Made by a program: the position numbers and the translations under genes. DNA of 64,000 nt from Panagrolaimus kolymaensis (Eukaryota; Nematoda; Chromadorea; Rhabditida; Panagrolaimidae): positions 2,356,001 to 2,420,000 of the forward strand of contig JAJQJQ010000028.1 in the NCBI GenBank assembly GCA_028622995.1, given 5' to 3'. Below the pieces are notes generated by a model. It did not search any database, was not told the origin of the DNA, and saw only the letters and a list, made by a program, of their open reading frames with translations. Shown here piece by piece: positions 10,978 to 21,197 of this stretch; the first letter of the stretch is position 1, and each line of letters starts with the position of its first letter.

Positions 10978-11940
10978 AAAAAAGTTATAAAAAGCTTAAT
11001 TTTTACTTTACTGATTTTTTTTTTGTTGAGTAAAAGCGTTATTATTTACAGACCAAAATTTATCTATTTTTGAATGTTTAACTTTTTTCGTGAAGCTTAA
11101 TGAAAACCGAAATAAATTTTGTTTTTTTCTTTGAATATTTTTTTTGCATTTGTTAAACAAAAAAAAAAGAACTTTAGTAGCTTGCTTGAAAATGAAAGTT
11201 CAAAGTACAAAAAATGTCGTTAATGCAATTTTTCCACTAACAATGAATGTATTCGTTGACACAAGCGACGAGAGGAGAAAGAAAAGCCTCGAGATGCACC
11301 ATCGATTTTATTTTAAGCTTATTTTTTTGAAGCTAAAGTGAAAAATAAAAAAACTCTTTTCTCTTATTTTTCTTAAAAAAACATACGAATTTCTTAGATA
11401 ATTTTTTTGAATATTTTATTTTTATTTTTTCCTTTTTTGCCTTCTAAATGCTTTGTATAGAAAGAAAATTCCTACTAAAACTTAATAGAATTAGTACTTT
11501 TTTTTTGTCATTTCTTTATTTCCATTAGCGGGATAATAAGCATGCGATTTAGCTTATCATCAATAAATGTACAAAGCATGCTACAAACAAATAATTGATA
11601 GAGACCTGCCTAATAAAGCACTGGGATTTTTTAACTTCTTAAAAATGAATATCTTAAAAAGCTTTGGGAGCATAATTACGACATTTTTATGCCTAATATT
11701 GAAAACAATTAATCAGTTCATTTTTAAAAATAAATTATCGAACAAATATTTTAATTTATTATTTTTAAACTTAAATTATAAATTTGTTTGGGCTTGATTA
11801 ATGAAATTTACACAATTTAAATTCACATCAAAAAAAATAAAATAAAAATTGCTTAAAAACATTTATAAAAGGAAAGAAAAATTCGTTCGCGCATAATAGC
11901 ATTAATTACTTCAAATTTGGATATTTAAAATTATTTTATT
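10978..11940. other. Spacer with flank repeat
   Basis: No gene supported. It holds flank-repeat copy 2 at about 11141-11430. A short ORF at 11567-11797 is low-complexity. Confidence 0.45.
11141..11430 (+). repeat. Receptor 3' flank repeat, copy 2
   Basis: Aligns over about 290 bp with 14755-15060, including GAAAGTTCAAAGTACAAAAA and the block GACGAGAGGAGAAAGAAAA versus GACAAAAGGAGAAAGAAAA. It is also a weaker match to 5285-5475. Confidence 0.7.
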
Positions 11941-13931
11941 CTAAAATGGTCTTTTATTTCGCAAGCTTACTTTCAGGTTCGCCTCAGCATGACTAACACA
12001 AATAATCGTATAACTTGCTTGTAGTTCACAAAGAGCTTTTTGACTTCCACCTGGTTGTTGAGGATCATCTAGTAATATTCGCCTTCGATAAGCTTCAGTA
12101 ATTTCATCATAAGGTGCGTTATAAGCAATTCCAAGATATTTATAAGCGTTTTCAAGAGCTTGAGTTGGGGGCAAATTAAAGATTTTTTTACAAAGATATT
12201 TTGTGAAATGTTTACTAATTTTTGCTGCAATAAGTGCTCCTGCAATTCCACATGCAACCGCTCCAATGGGTCCTGCAACCATTCCACCGATAGTTGCGCA
12301 CCCTACTGCAGCACCAAAGCAAATTGCGGTATCAGTGGTAGTTTTTACAACATTTTGAATTGCGCGTTTTCCAGATATTTGATGAGTATACCATAAATAA
12401 ATTGAACGTAAAACTTGAAATCCCATAGGAAACAGAACTAGTATGATAGTCAAAGTGCCTCCATATTTTGCAAGACTTCCTATACCCGCAATAATTCCAT
12501 CCACAGTTTCGCCTCTTATGAAACGACTTAAAAATCCAACTTGTTGAACTGAGCTTCGAAGAAAATTTAAAATGGCTAGCTTCGAAGCTAAAGGGATTTT
12601 AAACCAAATTCCAGCAAATTGTGGAAGAAATCTTAACAGTACATTTTGCTTTTTTTCTTCAACCATTTTTAGAAATTCATTTTCACCTAATCCTTCACAT
12701 CCCATTTCTTCAATGAATTTTACACCATCACGCAGAATTTTTGAAGTATCATTTTCTCTGCATTGTTGAATGATAGTATCACAGTAAAGGCGAAAACTCT
12801 AAAAGCTTTTAAAATTTATTTTGTTTTAAAGTAGAATTAATTAATTTAGTTACTTCCTCTTTTGCAATTAAATCTGCAAGAATATTCCAACACCCAGAGT
12901 TTTCTCGACAACCATATTTATTTTCTTCTTGTCCCAAATGACAGAAAAGGAATGTTTGACTTTCTTCGTTATCAGCGTAAATTTCAGCTATTAGAGGAAG
13001 TATGCGATAATATTTATTAGTTTCTAAAAATAAGCGATATCATGGCTTATGAACTTAAAAAATGTAGGGATACCTTCATTTTCTGCTGTTTCATCACTAG
13101 GCGTATCAGCTATCGAATCGTTATCAGAATCGGAATCAGATTCATATTCAGTTCCATAATCAGAATGAGCATCTTCAACTTCTTGTTCATTTTCGACAGT
13201 AACATCTGCATCAATGTCAGCTTTATTTTCAAGGCCGTTTGTATTATTGCATGAGTTTGTTGGTAAAAGGTCTACCAAAACTTCTACCTTATCATCATCA
13301 TCAATGACGGCATCCTTCATTTTTATTTCTCCTTTTTCATACTGCTTTAGTGCCTTAAATAATTTAAAAAAATTATTCTCAAATTTAAGAAATATAATAA
13401 AATTTACTTCTGTTTGTTTTTGGAGATTTGTGAGTATATTTAAGTATGCAGGATTGTTATCACTACCATCGATTTGCTTTTTAGCTAAATGACGTAGGAT
13501 CATTTCAAGGGTTTCTGCATTGTCGGTATAATTTTTTGGAATATTTTTAAGGACTTCTTTATACTTTTCTTTGTCTAAATTCAAATGGATTTATATTTTT
13601 AAGAAAATAATATTTAAGTTTACTACCTTCATTTTTTGGTTCAGCTTTAGCTTGTGCTATTTCTACTTTTTGAATTTTAGCACTACCAGCAATGATTTTA
13701 TCTGCATAATGTTTGAATAACTAAAATAAAAAAACAAATGCTAGAGATTTAAAAAGCTAGTGAACATACTTGTTTTTTGTTTATTAAAGCAGCGAGAGCG
13801 TTCCATTGAGAAGAATTTTCACGGCACTTATGTTTTATTTGATCATTTTCCAAAACGGTTAACAATAAATTGTTATTATCGTCGGAATAAAGTTCATTGA
13901 TTAATTCAACTACTTTCTCAAACTTTGCCAT
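11941..13931 (-). CDS. J-domain-like membrane protein with duplicated N-terminal repeats
   Basis: Six exons on the reverse strand: 13931-13770, 13720-13627, 13574-13408, 13353-13074, 13023-12854 and 12798-11941, giving 576 residues with all phases consistent. An N-terminal motif (ELYSDDNN...CRENSSQWNALAALINKK) recurs in exon 5 (EIYADNEE...CRENSGCWNILADLIAKE), so the protein holds two divergent copies separated by a Glu/Asp/Ser-rich acidic linker. The last exon has a hydrophobic helix (TLTIILVLFPMGFQ) and a glycine-zipper stretch (VGCATIGGMVAGPIGAVACG). It ends in a J-like helix pair (YKYLGIAYNAPYDEITEAYR...ALCELQASYTII). The HPD tripeptide that makes J domains stimulate Hsp70 is absent (LDDPQQPGG in that place). 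It may sit in an organelle membrane as a non-catalytic J-like protein. Confidence 0.75.
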
Positions 13932-14604
13932 TCTATAAAAAAAAAGATTTAAAAATTAAAAAGAAATCTTTAAAAAAAATTTAGATTGAATCGTTTTTTA
14001 AAAGTTTAAAAAATAATATTTTTAAATAATTATTCTTATTTATAACAAAGTGATGCTAAAAAACGCAAACAACTTGTGCACCGTCCCATTTTATATTGGA
14101 TAAAAATAGATAAGAAAAATGCTAAATATAGAAAGCTTATATATTTTTGCGTTTATAACATTAAAGATTGCTCCAAATAAAATTATTATCAGCTAATGTT
14201 TTTCTACTTTATTTCTCAATATGAAAAGACAAGCTGTAGAAATAAAAGAGTATAAATATTTTTCAAAAAATAACTTTTGTTTGTGAAAAATAAAACATAA
14301 ACTAAAAATGCATACAAATAAAAAAATGAAAAATAAACATATGATGATACTTATTTATTTAATATTTAAACAAAAACTTTTTTTGATTAAATGTTTACTT
14401 ACAAGAAAAACAAAAAGAGAGTCAGGCCATTTTCTCTTTGAAGATCTATGGCCTATCCACAACGGTCAAACACCAAAAAAAATTCTTCCGGATATTTAAA
14501 TTTGTCGACGTTGAAACTTCAGAATTTTGTAATATCAATTGATTTCTTAGCAAATTAAGAAAAAACTGATTTGATTTAGAGCTTTTCATTTATTCTTACT
14601 CCTG
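13932..14604. other. No gene seen
   Basis: AT-rich upstream region of the J-like gene. The ORF at 14308-14499 is lysine-rich low complexity without support. Confidence 0.4.
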
Positions 14605-14712
14605 TATGTGTGTTTGCATTTTCAAACGCTAAACAAAATTTTTACCAACTCCATCTTTGACATTGTTAACAAGACGACACTCAAAAATATTACGATTCAA
14701 ATTTACAAATGT
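14605..14712 (+). pseudogene. Relic last exon of a serpentine receptor
   Basis: Nucleotide alignment with the end of receptor 1 exon 5 (about 5088-5195) is clear: TTGCATTTTCAAACGCT versus TTACATTTTCAAAGGCT, then TTTTTACCAACTCCATCTTTG versus TTTTTACAAACTCCACCATTG, then AAGACG. Read in the receptor frame it has stops and shifts. It sits directly before flank-repeat copy 3, as receptor 1 sits before copy 1, so this is the remnant of a third receptor unit. Confidence 0.6.
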
Positions 14713-14754
14713 TTAACACTTTTTTATGAAAGATTTATTAAAAACTAAATAAAA

Positions 14755-15060
14755 TTTTACTTTTTCTTTGAATTTTTGCATTTTTTAAATGAAAAAAACA
14801 AATTTTAGTTATTCGCTTGAAAATTAAGGTTCAAAGTACAAAAAATGTATTTATTAAGAATTTTTTTCCCTCGATAACAATGAAAAATATTTTGTTGACA
14901 CTAGCGACAAAAGGAGAAAGAAAAACATCGTGGCGCAATCGATTTTTTTATTTTAAGCTTACTTTGAAGCTAAAGTGGAAAATAAAAAACTCTTTCTACT
15001 TATTTTGCTAGAAAATATACTTTTTTTGATAATTGTTTTGAATATTTTATTTTTTTCCTT
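14755..15060 (+). repeat. Receptor 3' flank repeat, copy 3
   Basis: Best match is 11141-11430. It follows the relic receptor exon in the same order as at 5195-5475. Confidence 0.7.
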
Positions 15061-15760
15061 TTTTTTTTTGCTTCTTAATAATTTAAGAAAATAAATACTT
15101 CTTGATCATTCCCTTCTGTCTTCAGCAGTATCAGAAACAAGTGATTTAGCTTAACACCAATATATTAAAATAGTGGGCTCCAAGTTCTTGGAGCGTCAGT
15201 GGATCAGCTGACGCGGAAAGAGGCTTCTCAATTTTGTTCCATTCAATTTATGCGTGTAGACACGACTTCGATATTTAAACTATTGATAAATAAAATTTTA
15301 CAAATACATTTAAAAATAAAAATAAAAATTAGTTTTGATTGTAAAGTCGGAATTTTACTAGAAAAAATCCTTCTGAAACTTTGAGCAATTTACGAACAAA
15401 AATTTTACTTTTTTGTTGTTTTTTTTGTTGCAAAATTATATCATTTTTTTCTTCAAAAATACTTATTTATTGCCTTGGTTGCAAAAAAATTATGGAAAAG
15501 TTTGTACCGATTTACAATATTTGAAAAGAAAATTCAAGGATAAATATTTTTTCTTCATTGATTTCACCTCTTAAAAAAAGAAGTAAACAATAATACCTTA
15601 AAGCAATACTTTCATACTTCAGAGTTTTGTCTTTTCCATGAAAAAAAAATTAGAAAATAAACAACAAAAAAATTTATTCATTTGCAATTTTTTTTTAAAT
15701 TCTTTCTTTTTCATTCGCAGCAGCAGTTTACTATTTAACTATTTATTTATTTTTATTGAT
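15061..15760. other. Spacer upstream of F-box-like copy B
   Basis: No gene supported. A TTCGCAG at 15714-15720, 40 bp before ATG 15761, is a plausible splice-leader acceptor. The frame is open upstream to 15638, but that part is low-complexity. Confidence 0.4.
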
Positions 15761-16819
15761 ATGGCTTCAAGCTCTGAACTGGGAAGAAAAAGAAGACATC
15801 AACTTCCAATTGAACCAAATGATGATGAACCTTCTGCATCTCGAGCTCGGCTTGACGACTATGATTTAAAAGTTGAAAATATTTATGATTTAGCTGCTAA
15901 AAATCAAAGATTGATTTCTCAAGAAGCCAAATCTCCAAAAATAAGACTTATTTTTAATAAAAATCGAATGCACGAGCAAACTTTCCCTTTAACAAAACCA
16001 ATAATGAATTATATTCTCAAAACTATCAATGGCAAAGTAATGAAAAAGTTTTATCGAACATGTAAATATTTTTTCTATCGAAATCCTTTAATCATTATTG
16101 ATGGAATTACTTTTGGAAGAATATATGTATCTAAAAAACGTTATAAAATTTTTGATTATCCAATGCTTAAAAATATTTGGGTTTTGAGTTTCTTGAACCT
16201 TGAAAGCAAACACGATATTAAGTTTTTGGAAAAAATTGTTCGCTGTGATGCTGAAAATATTTTAATTTCTGGTGAAGAAAAACTAATGATGAACATGTTT
16301 TCTATTCTAACAAAATCTACAAAAGTTAAAAGTTGGCAATCTGAAAAAATTATTATTGAAAATGATGGTCCTCTTTCTTTTGAAATCCTTTTAGAAAGTC
16401 TTCCAAATGCCGAAAAAATTATGTAAGTTTTTCTTTTTCTTTTTATGTTATATTTATTTTCAAAGAATTATTTTTTAGAGCCACCATCCAAAATATTCCA
16501 AAAAATGTTACAATGCGAAAAAATAAAATTAAATTTCTTCACCTTGAAATTGATGATAACTCATTCGATCAAGAAGAATATTACAAATTTTTTGAAGTAA
16601 AAATTTTCTATTTTTTTTGAATCTCATTTCATCTTCTTTTTTTTTCTTTAGAAAATTCTTACACCAAATGCATCAGTTGAACTAACATTTAAATATGCAA
16701 ATGATGAATCTGCTTTATCCGCATTAAATCAATTTAAGAAATTTAATGAAATATTGGATAAAAAATGGAAGACATCCGGCGAAAAACCCAGAGGCACATT
16801 TTTATTGTATGTATATTAA
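15761..16819 (+). CDS. F-box-like lineage-specific protein, copy B
   Basis: Intact paralogue of copy A. Three exons: 15761-16422, 16479-16596 and 16652-16819, giving 315 residues with phases 2 and 0. I chose ATG 15761 (MASSSELGRKRRH) over 15638 because a splice-leader-type acceptor lies between them. The N-terminus is basic and acidic low-complexity with SRARLDD shared with copy A. Then comes a degenerate F-box-like helix bundle (KPIMNYILKTINGKVMKKFY, RTCKYFFYRNP) and a unique domain with PMLKNIWVLSFLNLE and EKIVRCDAENI. Exon 2 has MRKNKIKFLHLEIDD and exon 3 TPNASVELTFKYA, matching copy A at the same positions. A substrate adaptor for ubiquitin ligase is possible but not shown. Confidence 0.8.
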
Positions 16820-17396
16820 AAAAAGAAATCTGGATGCATTCAATACTTTTTCCAACTTTAGTTTTGTACCTCTTGTTAGATATTTTTCTAAACTATACAT
16901 TTTGGTAAAAAAAATTTGTTGTTGTTTCACTTCAAACTTATTTAATATATTTATCCTATGATAAACTTTGTGAAACACTTTTTCTTTGATTTCCTTCCCT
17001 TATTTGCATTTTCTCTGCCAGCACAGATAGATAACCTTCAATATGATAATACATATCTTTTCTCATCAACATTTCTCACCTCTTTCTGGCAGGTAGGTAG
17101 ACAAAAAATACAGATAGCAATCTTTCTCTCTGCCATCGGGCGCATATATATTTCTATGATACGATCTGCCTTCTTTTTTATTCAGGGAAACCCAGAGCTT
17201 TTGCGCAATATTTTGACACACATTTTGTTTATAATAAAAATCAAAAAATTATGAAAACATAGAATATGACATTGCAGCGTCATTACTTAAGTCATTTTTC
17301 TTCCTTTTATTCACTCATTCATTTTCTCCCAATCAATGTCATGAGTTTTGAATATTTTTGTTTTATTTGTTTTTTTATTTTCGTTTTTTAAATATA
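16820..17396. other. No gene supported
   Basis: A 98-codon ORF (16958-17254) is present and slightly less AT-rich than its surroundings, but it has no recognisable domain, no splice partners and no homologue in the window. Confidence 0.35.
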
Positions 17397-17546
17397 ATGA
17401 TTTCTCGTTCGCCACAAATTGCTTTAATTGCAGGCCATTCAGCAAAAATGGCAGAAAGTCGTTACAGAGAAAAAAAGGCTGTTCTCGGAACTAAAAGTGT
17501 CGGAAACAATGATTCACCTTCAAATTGTCCTTCAAAAAAAACATAA
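17397..17546 (+). CDS. Small hypothetical protein, possibly frameshifted
   Basis: ATG 17397 opens a 49-residue frame beginning MISRSPQIALIAGHSAKMAE and ending PSNCPSKKT. It stops just after a run of eight A (17527-17545 region). With one more A the frame would continue as SFHASMKVPQASNF to a good donor (AAAG|GTAAGT near 17612). That makes it look like the first exon of a gene with a homopolymer indel, but no second exon could be assigned. No family is recognised. Confidence 0.3.
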   Translation: MISRSPQIALIAGHSAKMAESRYREKKAVLGTKSVGNNDSPSNCPSKKT

Positions 17547-17782
17547 ATAGCTTTCACGCATCAATGAAAGTGCCTCAGGCAAGCAATTTCCAAACGAAAC
17601 CTTTAAAAAAAGGTAAGTAAATAGTATGATCAAATAGGATGTTTTCTTTTTTAAAGCATTAGGCTTACCTTAATGTAATTATTTGTATAATTTTTTATGA
17701 GAGCTTTAAATTTTTTCTCCTTAAGCCTTTATGGGCCTTGGTAAACCATAATTTTGTGAATTCATTAGTTTGTTTTTTTTTG

Positions 17783-17845
17783 TGCACTGGTGGCAAACTT
17801 AATAAAGAACAAAGCGTAAATGGAGATTGTGTTTGCGATTGTTAA
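17783..17845 (+). pseudogene. Relic C-terminus of 10-cysteine secreted protein
   Basis: Encodes CTGGKLNKEQSVNGDCVCDC and a stop, matching the end of copy 1 (CTLGKLNNELSVNGNCVCDC) at 10916-10977. There is no signal peptide or earlier cysteines upstream, so only the last 20 codons survive. It lies after F-box-like copy B, as copy 1 lies after copy A, so the two-gene unit was duplicated. Confidence 0.65.
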
Positions 17846-18479
17846 TGAAGGATTGCATTAAAAAAACTAATAAAAAATTTTGATAATTTTATGGCTGGAC
17901 TTTTTTGCTTAATAAATATTTTTTTCTGTTTATTTCTTGATTAAAGTTTTTTTATTACTATGATGCATTAATTAAAATGCCTTATTTACGTCAGAAATTT
18001 GACAAAAAAGAAAGTGGTTCTTTAGTTAAAAAATTTTGTTACTTGAACACAATTTTTTTCAAATAAAAAATAATTTCAAACAAAAAAAAGTTGAGTAAGT
18101 AAAAGGGAACATCATTCCTGCAAGTGGGCGACAAACGTTTGTCAATAAAAAAAAGAAAAACATTGTTAAAGGAAAAATGTCAACAAAAATTCCGTCTTGA
18201 AATCTATGTTTAAAGTAAATAAGTAAAATACTTAAAAATTTTCTATGGTTACGGAAACTTTTTGACTCTTTTTTTTATATAAATAGAAAACCTTTGTATC
18301 AAAGCAGAAAAACAAATGGTAAAATTTTTTTAAAAGTTTTGGTACAAAACTTTTTATTATGAATAAATCTTTTTCCCTGAAATATTTTTTTAAATTTAGC
18401 ACTCATTTTGAAAAATATTAAATATAGAATTTTAATTTTTACTCATTTTTAATAACTTTTTTATAGGAATTAATTAATT
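17846..18479. other. Spacer and promoter of cysteine-rich copy 2
   Basis: No gene supported. A TATA box candidate lies at 18276-18285. TTTTTTATAG at 18458-18467, 12 bp before the ATG, could be a 5' UTR intron or splice-leader acceptor. Confidence 0.45.
18276..18285 (+). promoter_or_regulatory. TATA box candidate (TATATAAATA)
   Basis: About 200 bp before ATG 18480. The extra distance fits a 5' UTR intron ending at the TTATAG near 18467. Confidence 0.4.
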
Positions 18480-18803
18480 ATGAATACCAAAATATTAATT
18501 ATTTTTTTGATTGCATTTTTAATTTCAACAAACTATGTTAATGCTTCTTGTCGAGCCAAAGCTTCTTCGCAAATTTCTTCTTCCCATGGAACTTCTACTT
18601 CATTTAGCTGTAATGGAGAATCTGAACTCTATAGCTCATCTCAAAGCAACGGTAATGTTTATGGAATTTGTAGATGTTTAGATGGTGGTGATAGGCAATG
18701 CATTGTAACCGCAAATGCAAAATTGACTATTCCTTGCAATTGTGGAGGCGGCATAATGAATAAAGAATTAAGTGTCAATGGACGATGTATTTGTGATTGT
18801 TGA
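18480..18803 (+). CDS. Secreted 10-cysteine protein, copy 2
   Basis: A 107-residue protein from one exon. Residues 1-22 (MNTKILIIFLIAFLISTNYVN then A) form a clear signal peptide, cleaved after NASC or VNA. The mature part has ten cysteines in the order C, C, CxC, C, CxC, CxCxC and ends SVNGRCICDC, the same framework as the gene at 10523-10977, while the loops between differ strongly and are Ser/Gly-rich. That pattern (fixed cysteines, free loops) is typical of secreted disulfide-rich proteins under diversifying pressure. It probably acts outside the cell. I do not recognise a named family, so function is not assigned. Confidence 0.82.
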   Translation: MNTKILIIFLIAFLISTNYVNASCRAKASSQISSSHGTSTSFSCNGESELYSSSQSNGNVYGICRCLDGGDRQCIVTANAKLTIPCNCGGGIMNKELSVNGRCICDC

Positions 18804-19520
18804 AAGAAAAACATTTTATCTATTAATTTTTTATTGGTAAAAAAAGCAGAATGATATAAAAAATTGTTGATATTTTTAAACCTTGAAATAAAGTTATTAT
18901 AAAAAAAAATGAAAAAATATTTTTGTTACTTTGAAACTAAATTTTCAAGGAAAAAAGTTTAAATAATTTAAAACGAATAAATAGTACAAAAATAATTTTA
19001 ACTCGGATTATTCTTGTAAAATCAAATGTTATCTACGGTATTTCTAGCGATAAGAAATTATTTTTGATTTAAGCTTTAGTATTCTTGTAAAATAGTTCTT
19101 GGTTTTTCTTTTTTGCTTTTATTTTCATTAATCATCGCAAGTTTTGAAAGTGTTCATGATCAAAATCAAAAATAAGAAGTTTATCGATGATCAAAAACCG
19201 CAACACCACTTTTGTTTTTATTTTGTTTGTTTTTTAGAGAAAGAAAAAAAGCAAATGACTGACAACATTCGAAAGGATTGCGTCGTCTTCTTTTAATAAA
19301 ACTTTTTTTTATTAATTACTCCATTACTGAATCATGAAAGAGTCACTTCCATGCAAAAACGAGTATTTTTTGTTTATTTTATTATTTATTTATTTCACTT
19401 CGTTCAAAAAACGTTTTGATTAAACAAAAACTTTCTTTTGGGTATAAAAGAAAACTGAAAGTTAACCCAATAAAGTAAAAAAAGTTAGTTTGAAACTTTT
19501 TTGTTTTTAACTGAAAAAAA
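18804..19520. other. Spacer; upstream part of a tandem duplication
   Basis: No gene. From about 19250 the sequence is similar to 20650-20884 (ACAACATTCGA, CTGAATCA versus CCGAATCA, TGCAAAAACG.GTATT), so the promoter region of the next gene was duplicated with it. Confidence 0.5.
19443..19450 (+). promoter_or_regulatory. TATA box candidate (TATAAAAG)
   Basis: 78 bp before ATG 19521. The paralogue at 20885 has the same box 80 bp before its ATG. Confidence 0.7.
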
Positions 19521-19724
19521 ATGTCTCCAAAATATTTTATTTTCTTCTGTTTCATGCTTCTTTTGGCTGGACCCGCATCAGCTGGAATATTTGGTGGCAG
19601 CTCACACGAACATGACCAACAACCTCATCAACATCGAGATGGAATAATTAAAACCGCTTTGAAAGGTGCCGCAGTTGGAGCTGTTTCATCTGTGGCTTAT
19701 CGGGCAATATCTGGGAAAAAATAA
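19521..19724 (+). CDS. Small secreted peptide, GIFG family, copy 1
   Basis: 67 residues from one exon. The signal peptide is about residues 1-21 (MSPKYFIFFCFMLLLAGPASA, cleavage before GIFGG). The mature peptide starts GIFGGSSHEHDQQPHQHRDG, which is His-rich, and ends in a cationic, alanine/glycine-rich helix (IKTALKGAAVGAVSSVAYRA then ISGKK). That helix could insert into membranes, so an antimicrobial or effector role is possible but not shown. It is a tandem duplicate of 20885-21079. The TATA box and ATG spacing are conserved between the two copies. Confidence 0.78.
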   Translation: MSPKYFIFFCFMLLLAGPASAGIFGGSSHEHDQQPHQHRDGIIKTALKGAAVGAVSSVAYRAISGKK

Positions 19725-20884
19725 ATTTCTTTATTTTTTTAATAAATCTTTTTCATTAAATGTAAATAGTTTGAATAAATAAATGGGGTTTCTTGAATTT
19801 TTTTATTTTGTTCAACTCCAAATTTATATCCACACCAACAAATACCAAAAAAAAAATGAATTTCACTCTTACTTAAATTTAGGTATTTGGTATTTTGGTG
19901 TAATTAATTTTTAGTTTTAAAAGCATAAAAACATTTAGTCTTCTTCTTTTTTTCGACACAAAACTTTTCACTTTTGATTTTTAAAGGAAGAAATAAACAA
20001 CAACAAATGAATGCTTCGCTTTTATATTTTTTTAAGAATAATGCATTCAAAATTTTTTCTCTGTTTATTGATTTTATTTATTTTCTCTTTTTATGACCAG
20101 CAAGAAAAAAAGGCGCTTGTTTTTTATTGCTTCTTTAAAGGCAGAAAACACATTTCCCACTTTTATGATTTGTTTGAATTTTTTGTTCATTTTTTTTTAA
20201 TTTCTAAAAAAATGGTGTAAAAACCAAAAATAATTGATAAAGTTTTATTTATTTTTTACTTTGCCTACAAATTATTCAATACTTTCTTTTTATCAATGAG
20301 AGGAAATGCAAAAATTACAACGGCAAAATATATATTTAAACGGCAAAGCATTGTGTTCTAAACAACTTAAAATAATCCAATCCTCACGTTTCAACATTTT
20401 TAAAACAAAAAACAGTGAAATATAAAATTATATTGGACAACAATTTATTTTCATTGACTTATTTTCAAAAGATAAAGAATGTTTTGAATTTAGTCAAACT
20501 TTAAAAACCTTTGGGTTATGCATAATAAAACCATAACAATATTTTTCCTTTTTAATGATTTTAAACTTTAAAGGTCATTTTTTGTTTAAAAAAAGTTCAT
20601 AGCTTCTTCTTCTTTTTTATTTTTGTTTTAACTTTGTTTGTTTTTTTATAAGAAAAAAAACGAATGACAACATTCGATTTAATTGCATCTTTAAAAAAAT
20701 TTATTATTTACTCTATAACCGAATCAGAAAACAGTCCTTAGTTCCTTGCAAAAACGGGTATTATTGTTTATTAAGGTTTGATAAACAAAACAAAAAATTA
20801 AGAGTATAAAAGGAAAAGAAAATAAATTACAAAATTAAAAGAAGTTAATTTCATTTAAACTTTTTTATTTTGTTTTAAAAAAAA
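19725..20884. other. Spacer and duplicated promoter
   Basis: No gene supported; the 20011-20220 ORF is phenylalanine-rich low complexity. The last 230 bp match the flank upstream of copy 1. Confidence 0.45.
20805..20812 (+). promoter_or_regulatory. TATA box candidate (TATAAAAG)
   Basis: 80 bp before ATG 20885; the same box and spacing as at 19443. Confidence 0.7.
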
Positions 20885-21079
20885 ATGTCTCCCAACTATT
20901 TTATTTTCTTCTGTTTAATTCTTCTTTTGGCTGGACCAGCAACAGCTGGAATATTTGGTCGCAGCTCACACGAACAAGTTCGTCAACCTCGAGATGGATA
21001 TATTAAAACAGCTATGAAAGGCGCTGCTATGGGAGCTGTTTCATCTGTTGCTTATCGAGCGATATCTGGTAAAAAATAA
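20885..21079 (+). CDS. Small secreted peptide, GIFG family, copy 2
   Basis: 64 residues from one exon. The signal peptide MSPNYFIFFCLILLLAGPAT then A is followed by GIFGRSSHEQVRQPRDG. The C-terminal helix (IKTAMKGAAMGAVSSVAYRA then ISGKK) is nearly identical to copy 1. The His-rich insert of copy 1 (DQQPHQH) is missing here, so the central segment is the variable part and the helix is conserved. That points to the helix as the working part of the peptide. It is secreted; function unknown. Confidence 0.78.
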   Translation: MSPNYFIFFCLILLLAGPATAGIFGRSSHEQVRQPRDGYIKTAMKGAAMGAVSSVAYRAISGKK

Positions 21080-21197
21080 ACTTTATTTTTTATTATTCTT
21101 TTTATATTAAGAAAATATGTAAATAATAACAATAAATGATCTTTATTATTAAAATAATTATTGCGCTAAATTTCTTCAAGTTTTTATTATTTCGTTT

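Noticed and set aside
13042..13492. Plus-strand ORFs over the J-like gene
   Set aside because: They are reverse-frame shadows of spliced minus-strand exons whose phases all agree.
16958..17254. 98-codon ORF as a gene
   Set aside because: Hydrophobic low-complexity composition, no domain, no splice partners and no paralogue.
18314..18480. Upstream ATG|GT exon spliced to 18468 as the start of cysteine-rich copy 2
   Set aside because: The join puts the signal peptide out of frame; ATG 18480 alone gives a perfect signal peptide.
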